Numbered from the stretch's first letter, positions 1-7,803 are shown. The stretch is 13,034 nt of DNA from Pavlovales sp. CCMP2436 (GCA_026770615.1 MU631424.1:302179-315212); one strand, 5' to 3'. The notes: generated by a model not told the origin, from the letters alone. Made by a program: numbers and translations.

Positions 1-232
1 ATTGTCGCGTCGTGCTTATGCCCCCCCCCCCTTTTTTCGCGTTCCTCCCCCCTTCGACAGATTCGTAACGATTGACAGCAATGATAAGAAATTTAAAGAG
101 ACTATAATAATAGTATAATAATAGTAGTAGTATAATCATAATAATAATAATACTATAAATAAAATAATACTTATTCTGATACTAATATGAATTAAGAATA
201 ATCATACTACAGTCATAATATAATTAATACTA
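1..232. other. AT-rich spacer, no gene seen
   Basis: A C-run followed by a T-run (19-37) precedes a short motif, CCCCTTCGACAGATTCG (about 50-66). That motif recurs with one change at about 686-702 and 806-822. From about 100 the stretch is irregular AT-rich sequence with (TAA)n and (TAG)n character, leading into the foldback element. No reading frame of interest is visible on either strand. Confidence 0.6.
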
Positions 233-547
233 CTCCCCTGGCTCATAATGTTGGTCGCTCAGTTAGTCCGCTAAGTATGGGGGCCTTCCCGACGTCCCCG
301 CTGGCTGAAAAGTTAGGGGCCAGTCGCCAACCCCGGAAGGCGTATTTGGGCAGCTTAATATTGCCAATATTAAGGCAATATTAAGCTACCCAAATACGCC
401 CGGTTGCCAATATTAAGCTATATTAAGCTACCCAAATGCGCCCCCCGGGTTGGCGACTGGGCCCTAACTTTTCAGCCAGCGAGGACGTCGGGAAGGCCCC
501 CATACTTAGCGGACTAACTGAGCGACCAACATTATGAGCCAGGGGAG
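233..547. mobile_element. Foldback MITE, Tc1/mariner (Stowaway-like) termini
   Basis: The two halves are reverse complements: 233-335 pairs with about 445-547 with few mismatches and no indel for the first 70 positions (paired coordinates sum to 780). The ends read CTCCCCTGGC and GCCAGGGGAG, and each is flanked by TA (231-232, 548-549), the expected Tc1/mariner target duplication. CTCCC termini with TA sites are typical of Stowaway-type MITEs. Inside lies a second hairpin (about 341-400), and part of its arm is repeated again at 412-440. There is no room for a transposase, so it is non-autonomous. The family assignment is inferred from termini and target site only. Confidence 0.8.
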
Positions 548-549
548 TA

Positions 550-663
550 ATAATATTAATAGTCATCATCATCATCATCACTATCATAATCATACGCATA
601 CTCATCATACTATTACTATTACTACTACTACTATTACTATTACTACTATTACTACTACTACTG
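550..663. repeat. Microsatellite, CAT and ACT/ATT triplets
   Basis: Interrupted (CAT)n at about 562-605 passes into (ACT)n/(ATT)n at 606-663. Translations rich in His, Thr and Ser here, or in Met and Ser on the other strand, only reflect the triplet repeat and are not genes. Confidence 0.9.
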
Positions 664-670
664 CTGCACC

Positions 671-822
671 AGTACCTCGCGCCGATCCCCTTCGACGGAT
701 TCACCTACCCCCCCCCCTCCTAATAAGTAGTGGTACCTCCCCTCCCTCCCCCCATCCTAAGAAGTAGTGGTACCCCCCCTTTTTTGGACAGTACCTCGCC
801 TCGCTCCCCTTCGACGGATTCG
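671..822. repeat. Short degenerate direct repeats
   Basis: AGTACCTCGC plus CCCCTTCGACGGATTC occurs at about 671-702 and again at about 790-822. Between them a second pair, CCTAAnAAGTAGTGGTACC, occurs at about 719-737 and 756-774. The pattern suggests an old local duplication broken up by C-runs. No coding signal is seen. Confidence 0.7.
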
Positions 823-853
823 CGATCGGAGGCTCGCTCGGAAAGGTGCCTTT

Positions 854-1110
854 CTATCTCTCTCTCTCTATCTGTCTATATATTTATATATGTGTGTGTG
901 TGGGTGTATATGTATAGATAGATAGATAGATAGATATAGATATAGATATAGATAGAGAGATAGGTAGATATAGGTATATATTATATTGTATATATATATA
1001 TGCATATGTATATGTATATTATATACATATACATATACATACATATTATATATACATATATATATATATATACATATTCATATACATATTTTTACTTATT
1101 CATTTATTTT
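854..1110. repeat. Compound microsatellite (TC, TG, GATA, TA)
   Basis: Blocks of (TC)n, (TG)n, (GATA)n, (GATATA)n and alternating purine-pyrimidine TATATG/CATATA follow one another. The 980-1085 part is strongly self-complementary and could form cruciform DNA. Confidence 0.9.
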
Positions 1111-1236
1111 ATTTATTTGTAAATATTTTGATTTGATTTGACATCACCCTCCTCCCCCTCCCCACCCCCCCTCCCCTTCTAACCACACCAATAATCGCAA
1201 TAAGCAGCTCGCTGGGAAAGGTGGTTTTCTTTCGCA

Positions 1237-1331
1237 TTTTGTGTGAGTGTGTGTGTGCTTGTGCGTGTGTGTGTGTTGTGTGTGTGTGCGCACGCGCGCG
1301 CGTGTGTGTGTGTGTGTGTTGTGTGTGTGTT
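1237..1331. repeat. (GT)n microsatellite with CG core
   Basis: Long (GT)n interrupted by CACGCGCGCGCG near 1290-1301. This is potential Z-DNA and not coding. It probably lies in the intron upstream of the tRNA-guanine transglycosylase exons. Confidence 0.9.
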
Positions 1332-1334
1332 TTT

Positions 1335-1404
1335 AGATTCGAATTGACATTACTCCCCGACATGACCGTTGCAGGAGGGCAAGGAGATGGTCAAGCTGCT
1401 GGCT
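1335..1404 (+). repeat. Echo of intron end plus exon start (tgt)
   Basis: This segment repeats the splice-acceptor side of the real exon that starts at 1512. GAATTGACATTAC occurs at about 1341-1353 and again near 1463-1475. It is followed by a GCAG acceptor (ending 1374), then about 30 nt of exon-like sequence encoding GKEMVKLLA, against RKEMVELLA in the real exon. It then collapses into a T-run and an (AGATTT)n microsatellite. It looks like a partial duplication of the exon edge and has no usable donor. It could be a decoy acceptor. Confidence 0.75.
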
Positions 1405-1455
1405 TTTTTTTTAGAGATTTAGATTTAGATTTAGATTTAGATTCAGATTCAGGTT
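1405..1455. repeat. T-run and (AGATTT)n microsatellite
   Basis: A run of T is followed by at least four AGATTT hexamers that decay into AGATTC. It separates the exon-edge echo from the real exon edge and may mark where the duplication expanded or broke. Confidence 0.85.
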
Positions 1456-1511
1456 CAAATTTGAATTGACATTACCACCCCCCTCCCCCCCCCCCGGAAT
1501 GATCTATGCAG

Positions 1512-2656
1512 GACCGCAAGGAGATGGTCGAGCTGTTGGCCTATTTGATGCCGCTGGTGCCCGCACACAAACCAAACCACGTGCTCGGCATCGCAGACGA
1601 GGAATCGGTGAGCTCTAGAGTATATATATTCTATTTATATATGACGGATAGGGATTCAAGCTTGCGTCTGACTGCTCTGGAAGTTGTGCTGATCTGAGCG
1701 CTGCGTCGCCAATTGCCTGCTGCGTGCCTTAGTCGGCTGCGCTGGCTTGGGCGCCACCGCGCGTGCCGATGGATATATTATTTGTAAATCTACCAGCGAT
1801 TTACAACTAACGGCAGGGAGGCAGAGGCGTGTGATACGGAGGATAAGCTAATAGTAACTGGATAAGCTAATAATAATAGGAACTGGATAGCTAACAGTTC
1901 GACTTGGAGCAGTTACATCATACTTGACACTTTATTGACCAAAAAAAAAGGTGCTCGCTCTAGTCCCGCACGGCATCGACACGTTCGACTCGTGCAACCC
2001 CACACGCCTCGCAAGACACGGTAATTGCGAATTTCTTTTGTTTTCCAATGAAACGTTTGATTAAATTGCATTAAATTTAATGCGATTTAATGAAACGTGA
2101 TGTAACTTAATATTAGCAGGTGAAATAATCTAGTAAAATGTGCAACCCCAAGCGCCTCGCAAGACACGGTGATAATAATTTATTTGATATTTTTTTTCAT
2201 CCTACCCTGCTATACTCTTATCATAAGTTACATTTAAATGAGAACATAATCTAACACGATGCAATAAATCGATACAATACAACCTAAACTTTGAAAGATA
2301 ATTGTAAGATCCCGATACATTTGTAATATTTGGTTTACTACTCTGTATTACTGATAGGAATTTGGTTTAATATATAATAATAAAATAGTAGTAAAAAAAT
2401 AAATAAAAAATGAATGAATGCAGGCACGCTGATGACACGAAAGGGTGCCCTGCGCATCGCCGGCCTCAAGTTCGCAGACGACCACTCTACTGTCGACCCT
2501 GAGACGGGCACCATCCCGCACTCGCGCGCCTACCTGCACCACCTATTCAAGCAGCATGAGCCCATCTACACCACGCTCGCCTCGCTGCACAACATCCTCT
2601 ACATGAACGCACTCACCAAGCGGCTGCGCGAAATGATCCTCAACGACGAGATCTAA
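1512..2656 (+). CDS. tgt: tRNA-guanine transglycosylase, C-terminal exons
   Basis: Three exons give the last ~132 residues of a queuine/preQ1 tRNA-ribosyltransferase, which swaps guanine-34 of GUN-anticodon tRNAs for a queuosine precursor. Exon 1 is 1512-1607 (acceptor ATGCAG, donor GTGAGC; LMPLVPAHKPNHVLGIAD). Exon 2 is 1951-2020 (HGIDTFDSCNPTRLARH; donor GTAATT). Exon 3 is 2424-2656 (acceptor ATGCAG, stop TAA). Junction phases agree (0, then 1), and the glycine of ARHG is rebuilt across the second intron. The GIDxFD...PTR block carries the family's catalytic aspartate, and SRAYLHHL plus the HN motif mark the C-terminal end. Odd points: the three zinc-binding cysteines expected before SRAY are absent, with DPETGTIPH in their place, about three residues short. 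Exon 2 follows an A-run, a poor acceptor context. The N-terminal two thirds must lie upstream of the window. Confidence 0.9.
1641..1754 (+). repeat. Dispersed ~113-bp repeat, copy 1
   Basis: Starts ATAGGGATTCAAGC and ends CTGGCTTGGGCGC, inside the first visible tgt intron. It is closely related to copies at 8191-8303 (same orientation) and 8731-8843 (opposite orientation), with more point differences here. It has no coding frame. Read on the reverse strand it shows tRNA-like blocks (see the copy at 8731). Confidence 0.85.
2141..2170 (+). repeat. Echo of tgt exon 2 3' end and donor
   Basis: Thirty bases here match 1993-2022 at 28 of 30 positions. They cover the last 28 nt of exon 2 (CNPTRLARH becomes CNPKRLARH) and the GT of its donor. 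The copy lies 120 nt into the following intron and has a GT of its own (GGTGATA). No full second exon is visible. Confidence 0.8.
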
Positions 2657-3043
2657 CTAAGTAGTGCGGGTTGGGGGGTTGGAAGGGGGCGAGTCCGGAC
2701 CTGGAGGCTGGCACTTAAAAACATTTTCTCAGGGCCCCCGAAAGGGGCCCCGGAGCCGGAGGGGCCCCCGGAGGGCCTCACCGAAGACGCCACCGGAGGG
2801 CTCTTTCGGTTGCAATAAAAAATTTGGGCCCTGTGCTTTTTAAGCCGTGTTTAGCTATTTTAAGGCCCGCATTTTTCTTATTTCATTTGCGCACCCCCGC
2901 GCTTACTAATTTTCCGTGGGCGCCGCAGCTAAGCATGCGCACACTAAGTCTGAAAGTTATTAAAACTTCGCCCAGGCGGTAAATAGATGTGGTATCGATT
3001 ACTTAACATAATGTTTAAAACACAGTTAGAAAATATAATTTTA
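2657..3043. other. Spacer downstream of tgt
   Basis: A GC-rich inverted repeat, GGGCCCC (2732-2738) against GGGGCCC (2744-2750), forms a tight hairpin and is followed by further GGCCCCCGGAGG-type repeats to about 2800. An AATAAA hexamer near 2813 could serve the tgt transcript for polyadenylation, though it is over 150 nt past the stop. The rest shows no convincing reading frame. Confidence 0.5.
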
Positions 3044-3418
3044 CAATTTGGGTCGAAATCCGAATTAGTGGCGTGATTCCGCACTGAGTGGGAAAAGTAG
3101 TGGCCGGGACGAAGAAGTAGACAGTGGTCACCCCTGCGCGCTAAGTGTCGATAGCTGATGTCGAATAGAGCCCTCCTCGACGGTCGGAGCCAACCTCGTG
3201 TGCCTCCCAGGTGCCTCTAGGGTCGACAACATACTTCGTGTAACTAACATTTCCGATTCTCAGCGTTCGGAAGCGAAAAGAAAGTCATGGTTCCCGAAGT
3301 GGTGTACTAACTCCGCGGCACCACCTCCGGTTCCTGGGTTGCTCCTGAGGATTTTCACTGGATTCTTTTCGATTTTCCCCCCGGACTGACCACTAATTCG
3401 GATTTTGACCCATTTGAG
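3044..3418. mobile_element. Putative MITE with ~27-bp inverted ends
   Basis: The left end (3044-3071, core AAATCCGAATTAGTGG) is the reverse complement of 3390-3418 with about three mismatches. Both sides are flanked by TTA (3041-3043, 3419-3421), a three-base duplication of the kind made by PIF/Harbinger elements (TWA). The interior has no transposase. The family call rests only on the short target repeat, so it is tentative. Confidence 0.5.
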
Positions 3419-3430
3419 TTAAGTTAGTGT

Positions 3431-3596
3431 ACTGTATGGCGCAACCAGATATAATATCGGCTTTTTGAGGGGGAAATCGTATTTACTTTTGTATTGTCCG
3501 TGAACTTCTTGAAGCTCAGGAAGTTCATATAAAATCTAATAATGAAATACTTGTTTCCCCTCACAAAGCCGGCAGTCTATTCGGTTGCGCCACAGT
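3431..3596. mobile_element. Inverted-repeat element with ~54-bp arms
   Basis: Arms 3431-3485 and 3543-3596 are imperfect reverse complements sharing ACTGT, GGCGCAACC, CGGCTTT, TGAGGGG and GTATTT in order. The loop contains a second small hairpin (GAACTTC ... GAAGTTC, 3502-3526). It is most simply a degenerate non-autonomous transposon or an RNA hairpin. No clear target duplication is visible. Confidence 0.55.
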
Positions 3597-3650
3597 TGTA
3601 AAATTGAACCTAGACCAGACGCGATTAAAAATATAGTTTAAAATCATTGT

Positions 3651-3682
3651 TCTGGCCTGGTGGCGCTCTGGTCTGGTGGCGC
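3651..3682. repeat. 16-bp tandem repeat, two copies
   Basis: TCTGGCCTGGTGGCGC is followed directly by TCTGGTCTGGTGGCGC, a single base apart. No coding meaning is apparent. Confidence 0.85.
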
Positions 3683-3822
3683 TATGTTGGGGTGTGGTCT
3701 CGGAGCATTGTTCCTCCCCTTTGCGCTTTTGGCGCACCTCTGCTGGCTGCTGGGGTGTGCGTGTGCGTTTACAAGTTATTCTTAACTAGTCGCAGCACGA
3801 TGAAAGTGGCGATTAATAAAAT

Positions 3823-3998
3823 AGTTTAAATAGATTAAAATGTGGCCCTGGTTGGTGCAAGAAGCTTCCGCTGCCTGCTCGTCCTTCTTGCCCTGCCAAG
3901 CACGAGCCAGGGGAGCCACCCTAAGCAGGCTCCAGCTTGATTCGGTTTAAAAATGTTTAAAAAAGTTGCTCCGGTTGGCTCCAGTAGCTTCCGCCGCC
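3823..3998. repeat. Imperfect ~54-bp direct repeat upstream of zinc-finger gene
   Basis: 3823-3875 and 3944-3998 share the order AGTTTAAA/GGTTTAAA, an A-rich spacer, (C)CGGTTGG-like, then AGCTTCCGCYGCC. The second copy lies about 140 nt before the zinc-finger gene's ATG, so these could be promoter-proximal repeats. No TATA box is convincing. A weaker third relative of the AT part occurs near 3632. Confidence 0.5.
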
Positions 3999-4136
3999 GG
4001 GGTGGTGCAAGGGGAGAGACTGGAGCCAAAGTCACTGAGCCGCACCCGAGCCGCGACCAAGGCAAGGTCGCTTCCCACGAGACGCCTCGCGGGCTTCTCC
4101 TCGAGTCACCTCGCGAGCTGCGCCGAGCCAGTTCCT

Positions 4137-4487
4137 ATGTCGGGCGAGCTGCACGAGAAGAACGTGGTGCTGGAGCAGCCGGGCGGGGAGGTGCTTCTGG
4201 GCAACGATCCCAACGTGCCCCCGCCTCCGCTGCCGGCGGAGACGCAGATGGGCCTACCGTATGTGCCCCCAACCCTATGTGCCCATGCCCATTGTCCTAA
4301 CAGTCTTGGTACCCATATGAATGTAGTCTCCAACCCTCTGTTCCCCTTCCCTTGCTCTAACAGTTGCATTAAGTGCAACACGCTCTACCCGCTCCCGCGC
4401 GGCGCGACGACCTGGCGCTGCCGCTCGTGTGGGCACTTCAACTCAACAAACGACGACGGGAGCTTTATGCTCTGCACCGTCTCCTGA
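4137..4487 (+). CDS. Small LSD1-type zinc-finger protein
   Basis: The frame opens at ATG 4137 and ends at TGA 4485-4487. Near the C-terminus lies CIKC, then 14 residues containing PRGATTWR, then CRSC. This is the spacing and signature of LSD1-type fingers (CxxC-x14-CxxC with PRGAT), which occur in plant cell-death regulators, metacaspases and small protist proteins. A likely intron is 4259-4363 (GTATGT ... CTAACAG); removing it joins GLP directly to CIKC and gives 81 residues. Its 105 nt are a multiple of three and free of stops, so the unspliced frame (116 residues) is also open. The N-terminal 40 residues are acidic and then proline-rich, with no membrane segment. The exact role is unknown; binding of DNA or a protein partner through the finger is the family-based guess. 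Confidence 0.75.
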   Translation: MSGELHEKNVVLEQPGGEVLLGNDPNVPPPPLPAETQMGLPYVPPTLCAHAHCPNSLGTHMNVVSNPLFPFPCSNSCIKCNTLYPLPRGATTWRCRSCGHFNSTNDDGSFMLCTVS

Positions 4488-4694
4488 GCTGCCATCACAA
4501 GATATGGTCTCACTTCTAGAGCTGACTCGGTGTTCGTGCAGGTGGTAGTAGTACCCCCGTGCCCTGCCCGCTGCTCTTGACGGCATCAAACCGCACACGT
4601 GACCAAGATAATGTAGTGCCCGGGGTACGTTCAATTTCGTTTCATTTCGTATACGAATGAACGTAATTAGGGGGGGGGGGTACGTTCGACTTAC
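4488..4694. other. Spacer between convergent coding stretches
   Basis: It holds a perfect 12-bp palindrome, TTCGTATACGAA (about 4646-4657), a G-run near 4670-4679, and two copies of GGGTACGTTC (near 4624 and 4679). If the minus-strand exon at 4695-4762 is real, part of this is its downstream intron. AAG/AGC near 4585 (read on minus) could then open a short final exon ending at a TAG near 4519, which I cannot confirm. Confidence 0.4.
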
Positions 4695-4762
4695 CTTGGT
4701 GACGATGTGCACCGCAATAAAAATGTTTTGCGTAACAGATCTCAGCTTTCCCAGTTCGACCT
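4695..4762 (-). CDS. Possible internal exon, unknown protein
   Basis: On the minus strand a 68-nt stretch is bounded by an acceptor (ACTATCAG before 4762) and a strong consensus donor (ACCAAG then GTAAGT at 4694). In the frame that starts after two bases it reads VELGKLRSVTQNIFIAVHIVTK, without a stop. I do not recognise the family. The consensus donor is the main support. No partner exons could be fixed, so it may be a chance fit. Confidence 0.35.
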
Positions 4763-5424
4763 CTGATAGTAAAATTGAAATAGAGCGTAACTAGGGACGG
4801 GGCGGCCGGGCCGCATTGGGGTGGTTTGGCCTCATCTCTAAAGCTGGGCTCTTGCAGAAGTGAGGTCAATGGCCGTCAATGATGGCGGTGCCTGCGACAG
4901 TCAGTTCCTTGCCAGAGGCATCGTCTCCATCCGCTTGACTTCTGCATTATTATGTAGCGCCAGGGGTTCTTAGATACCTTCATGTTTTCATTTTCAGATC
5001 GTAGAACAAAAACTAAATGACACCGCCCGCCGCAGGCGCCCCGCCGGAGGCGTTTTCGCTTGGGAATTTTTTGGGCCCTTTTTAAATCAAATATATATTA
5101 AATTGATTTACACGCATCACGTGTTGATATAGAGCCTCTCCGCTAATCACTGTCTTGATAAAGCAGAAGTCCTGGCAACAGAGAGAGAGAGAGATATGTA
5201 TATATGTATATAACATGCGGCGCTCGCCTGCGGCGCAACCCCCCCACCCCCCCCCAATCGTAGAGATCTATCTCGTAGATCGTAGAGAACGTAAAAAAAA
5301 TTTGAAGCCTATTTTAGAAACACTGTGTAGCGCCTGGAGGCTGGATCTAACTACCTCCCAGTTATTCTCCCAGTCCCTGACTGCATATCCCTCTTTAGCT
5401 CGATCATCAAGCTCTAGCCCTGGC
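4763..5424. other. Spacer with GC-rich block and microsatellites
   Basis: No gene can be supported. On the minus strand a short open stretch ends at a TGA at 4866-4868 (KELTVAGTAIIDGH just before the stop) after a GCAG acceptor near 4942. It may be a last exon but is too short to call. 5027-5085 is GC-rich, then T-rich (GGAATTTTTTGGGCCC). 5180-5210 is (GA)n/(TA)n, and 5238-5257 holds C-runs. Confidence 0.4.
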
Positions 5425-5526
5425 CTATCTTTTGTCGTTGACCGTAGTCACCCACTCGTCAACCTCGCTTGTGCTGCATGCCCTGTTCTTGATGACGGAC
5501 ATCACGCGTGAGCCCAGTGCCTTCGG
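5425..5526 (-). CDS. Possible terminal exon, unknown protein
   Basis: Read on the minus strand, an acceptor (CACTGCTAG before 5526, with a branch-like TTAGTAAC about 35-40 nt earlier) opens 33 codons ending in TAG at 5425-5427. They include VMSVIKNRACSTSEVDEWV and end VNDKR. The residue mix looks like real protein, and 102 nt is a normal exon size. The upstream exon was not found and I recognise no family. Confidence 0.35.
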   Translation of the reverse strand, partial: PKALGSRVMSVIKNRACSTSEVDEWVTTVNDKR

Positions 5527-5530
5527 CTAG

Positions 5531-6000
5531 CAGTGCGGCAGAATGGCTGTGCTGGTTACTAATGCTACACGCTTCATATCCCTATCGGTCCCAATTTTCC
5601 CCCGTTACAGGGAATCCGTAATGATACGGAAAAAAATCCAAGAATAAACTCACTCTTAACTACTCAGTTGTTTTAAACTTCCGCATATTATTCGGTGATA
5701 CTATACAAGAGCAGTCTAACGTCCTGAGAATCGCCCCCGTAAATCAAGGGACACCTGGGACACAAGGGAAAAAGTAAGGTTTGCGGCGGAGAGACGAGGC
5801 AGTGAGTGAAATATTTTTACACGCATGAGGCGATCGATGCGCTGACCCTCCCATGTCATGCCCGTATGCCTTTGGAATGCAAGTCGAAGGACGTTAATAG
5901 AACTATTATTAACAAAACGTGCAGCCCCTGGTCGGGGGCATAGGGGCATGCGCCTACAGCATCTTTAATCACAATTTGCCCATTTTTTGAAACTAACTCG
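5531..6000. other. Spacer, no gene seen
   Basis: Contains a small hairpin, CCGTA/TACGG near 5617-5632, and otherwise unstructured sequence of mixed composition. A minus-strand open frame across about 5716-5949 shows no conserved motif or codon bias, and I take it as chance. Confidence 0.5.
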
Positions 6001-6007
6001 TTGACAG

Positions 6008-6195
6008 GGTGGGCCTGCGCAGTAGAGTTCCAGGGTTCGATTGACTTTCATCTTTCCGTTAACGTTAACGTGGTGCGTGGCTACTGCTATGTCGACGCGG
6101 AGGATGATATTAGCGGCTATGCAATGTATCATGTTGTTGCTCATCCAGCGATTAGTTCGTTTCCTGATATGATTCCGACCACGGCTGGGAGGTGA
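6008..6195 (+). CDS. Weak exon candidate, unknown protein
   Basis: After an acceptor-like TTGACAG (6001-6007) the plus strand is open for about 62 codons to a TGA at 6193-6195. It encodes WACAVEFQGSIDFHLSV, then GYCYVDAEDDISGYAMYHVV. Unlike the clear genes nearby, third positions are not GC-rich. No family is recognised and no upstream exon was found. It could be a terminal exon or chance. Confidence 0.25.
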
Positions 6196-6565
6196 TTCCT
6201 CTCATAAATTTATATAATAATTATCTGTACCACTGAATCTGCAGCACTTAATTTGATTACAAGAGTTACTTAGAACGTCCGTCCCGGGAAGGACGTTCGT
6301 GTGCCGTCGCTGGGCCGTTGGAAAACACTGGCAAGTGCGGGACTGTTCTTGAAACACGGTGCGGGATGGTATGCCAGACGCTCAAGGAAGCGGCTGCTGG
6401 AATGCGAGCGGCGAGCGTCTATAGGTAAGCGGCGAGCAACGAGCGGAAGGCGGCGCCGCTCCCGTGACTGACGGATGGTGGGCACCAACGTGCAGGCGAG
6501 GCGGGACGCGCATTCGACCAATGCAGGGGCGTCTGAAATTCACTCGACGGCGGCACGCCTGTGGC
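6196..6565. other. Spacer downstream of ARM-BTB gene
   Basis: Holds a GC hairpin, CGTCC TCCCGGGA GGACG (about 6278-6296), and GC-rich sequence that keeps some of the neighbouring gene's composition. No supportable frame was found. It is the 3' side of the minus-strand ARM-BTB gene. Confidence 0.45.
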
Positions 6566-7803
6566 TCACGCCGCGCGCGGCTGTTTGCGCGTCGAGTCCG
6601 AGCCATTCGCCTGCGGGTCCAGCTCCACGAGGCGGCCGGCCAGCTCCGCATTTACGCCAGCCTGCTTGAGCATGATGTCCTCCGCAATGGCCAGGGTGGC
6701 CTTCGGGTACTGCTTCCTAAACTCTTTCCACTCCGCTTGCTTGAGCACCGCTGCCACACTCTGAGCCATCACCGCGTGCGCCGCGTCGACGAGCTTCGGC
6801 ACATCAGCGGCGCAAGGCTTAAGCTGCAGCAGCACGGCGAGGCAGTGACCGTGCAGAGCGAGTCGCGCACCGCGCGCTCGCACCGCTCGAACACGATCGC
6901 CGCCGCGTCTGCGCCGCCGCCCTCGCCGCCAGGCACACCGCGCACCTTGGCCGCGAGGCAGAGCAGCTCAAGTCGCACGTCGAGGGAGGCCGGGAGCGGT
7001 GCGTGGCCCATTGCGTGCAGCTGGCCGAGCAGTGCGAGGTGCGCGGCCGACGAGAAATCCGGGTCGGGCTTGACGATGCCGCCCACATCCTCAGCCGTGC
7101 CGCCACACAACAGCCTCTCGTAGTAGGACGACGCATGCGCAAGCAGCAGCCGGCTGCCGCCCTTGCAGCGAAAGACCACGTCGTGCCCCTTCTCCACTGG
7201 GCCGGCGCGAGCTCTGAAAGTACACCCGCTGCGTTCGCCTTGCCCCACTCCGTGCCATCCCGCAACAGCGCCACGAGCAGCGGCAGCGCGCCCGCCTCCA
7301 CGATGAGCTTGCGGGTGGGCGCATCCTCGGCGAGCCAGAAAGTCGCATGCGCTGCGTTCGCCTTGCCCTCCTCGGTGCCAGCGCGCAGCAGCGCCACGAG
7401 CAGCGGCAGCGCGCCCGCCTCCACGATGAGCGTGCGGGTGGGCGCTTCCTTGGCGAGCCATGCGATCGCATACGCTGCGATTCCCTTGCCCAGCTAGATC
7501 CTAGTGCGCAGGAGCGCCACGAGCAGCGGCAGCGCGCCCGCCCTTATGATGAGCGTGCGGGTGTGCGCATCGTGGGCGAGCCACGAAAGCGCACCCGCTG
7601 CGCTCGCCTTGCCCTCATCAGTGCCAGTGCGCAGCAGCGCCACGAGCAGCGACAGCGTGCACGCTTCCAGGGTGAGCGTGCAGGTGGTAACATTGACCTT
7701 CGCCTGCTCTACCAGCGCGGCTGCGGCGCTCGACTGGTCTGCGCCGCCTGGTCCCCGCAAGCGCGCGACCAGCCTGCGGCCGCCATCGTGCGGGAGATCG
7801 GGG
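6566..7803 (-). pseudogene. Armadillo-repeat/BTB protein, broken
   Basis: Read on the minus strand, exon-like sequence begins near 7803 (acceptor-like AACCAG) and ends at TGA 6566-6568. First come tandem armadillo repeats of exactly 41 residues (123-bp period; core GALPLLVALLR at about 7650, 7527, 7404 and 7281), with a degenerate first unit. A BTB/POZ domain follows (GHDVVFRCKGG, LLLAHASSYYERLL), then a helical BACK-like tail (VMAQSVAAVLKQAEWKEF). ARM-BTB proteins commonly act as adaptors for cullin-3 ubiquitin ligases. Damage: an in-frame TAG at 7494-7496 where sister repeats have Glu/Asp; a frame change near 7200 between ARM and BTB (one missing base fits); and a second near 6850, where an extra CT fits. 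It may be decaying, or carry sequencing errors. A first exon is not seen, and strong GC-rich third positions persist throughout. Confidence 0.8.

Noticed and set aside
423..921. Open frames rich in His/Thr or Ser/Met
   Set aside because: They are translations of triplet microsatellites and of the foldback element's arm; no conserved motif is present.
1109..1363. Thr-His repeat protein on the minus strand
   Set aside because: Pure consequence of the (GT)n tract.
6020..6045. tRNA-like GGTTCGATT near GGGCCTGCGCAGTAGA
   Set aside because: Boxes are too close together and the flanks do not form an acceptor stem.
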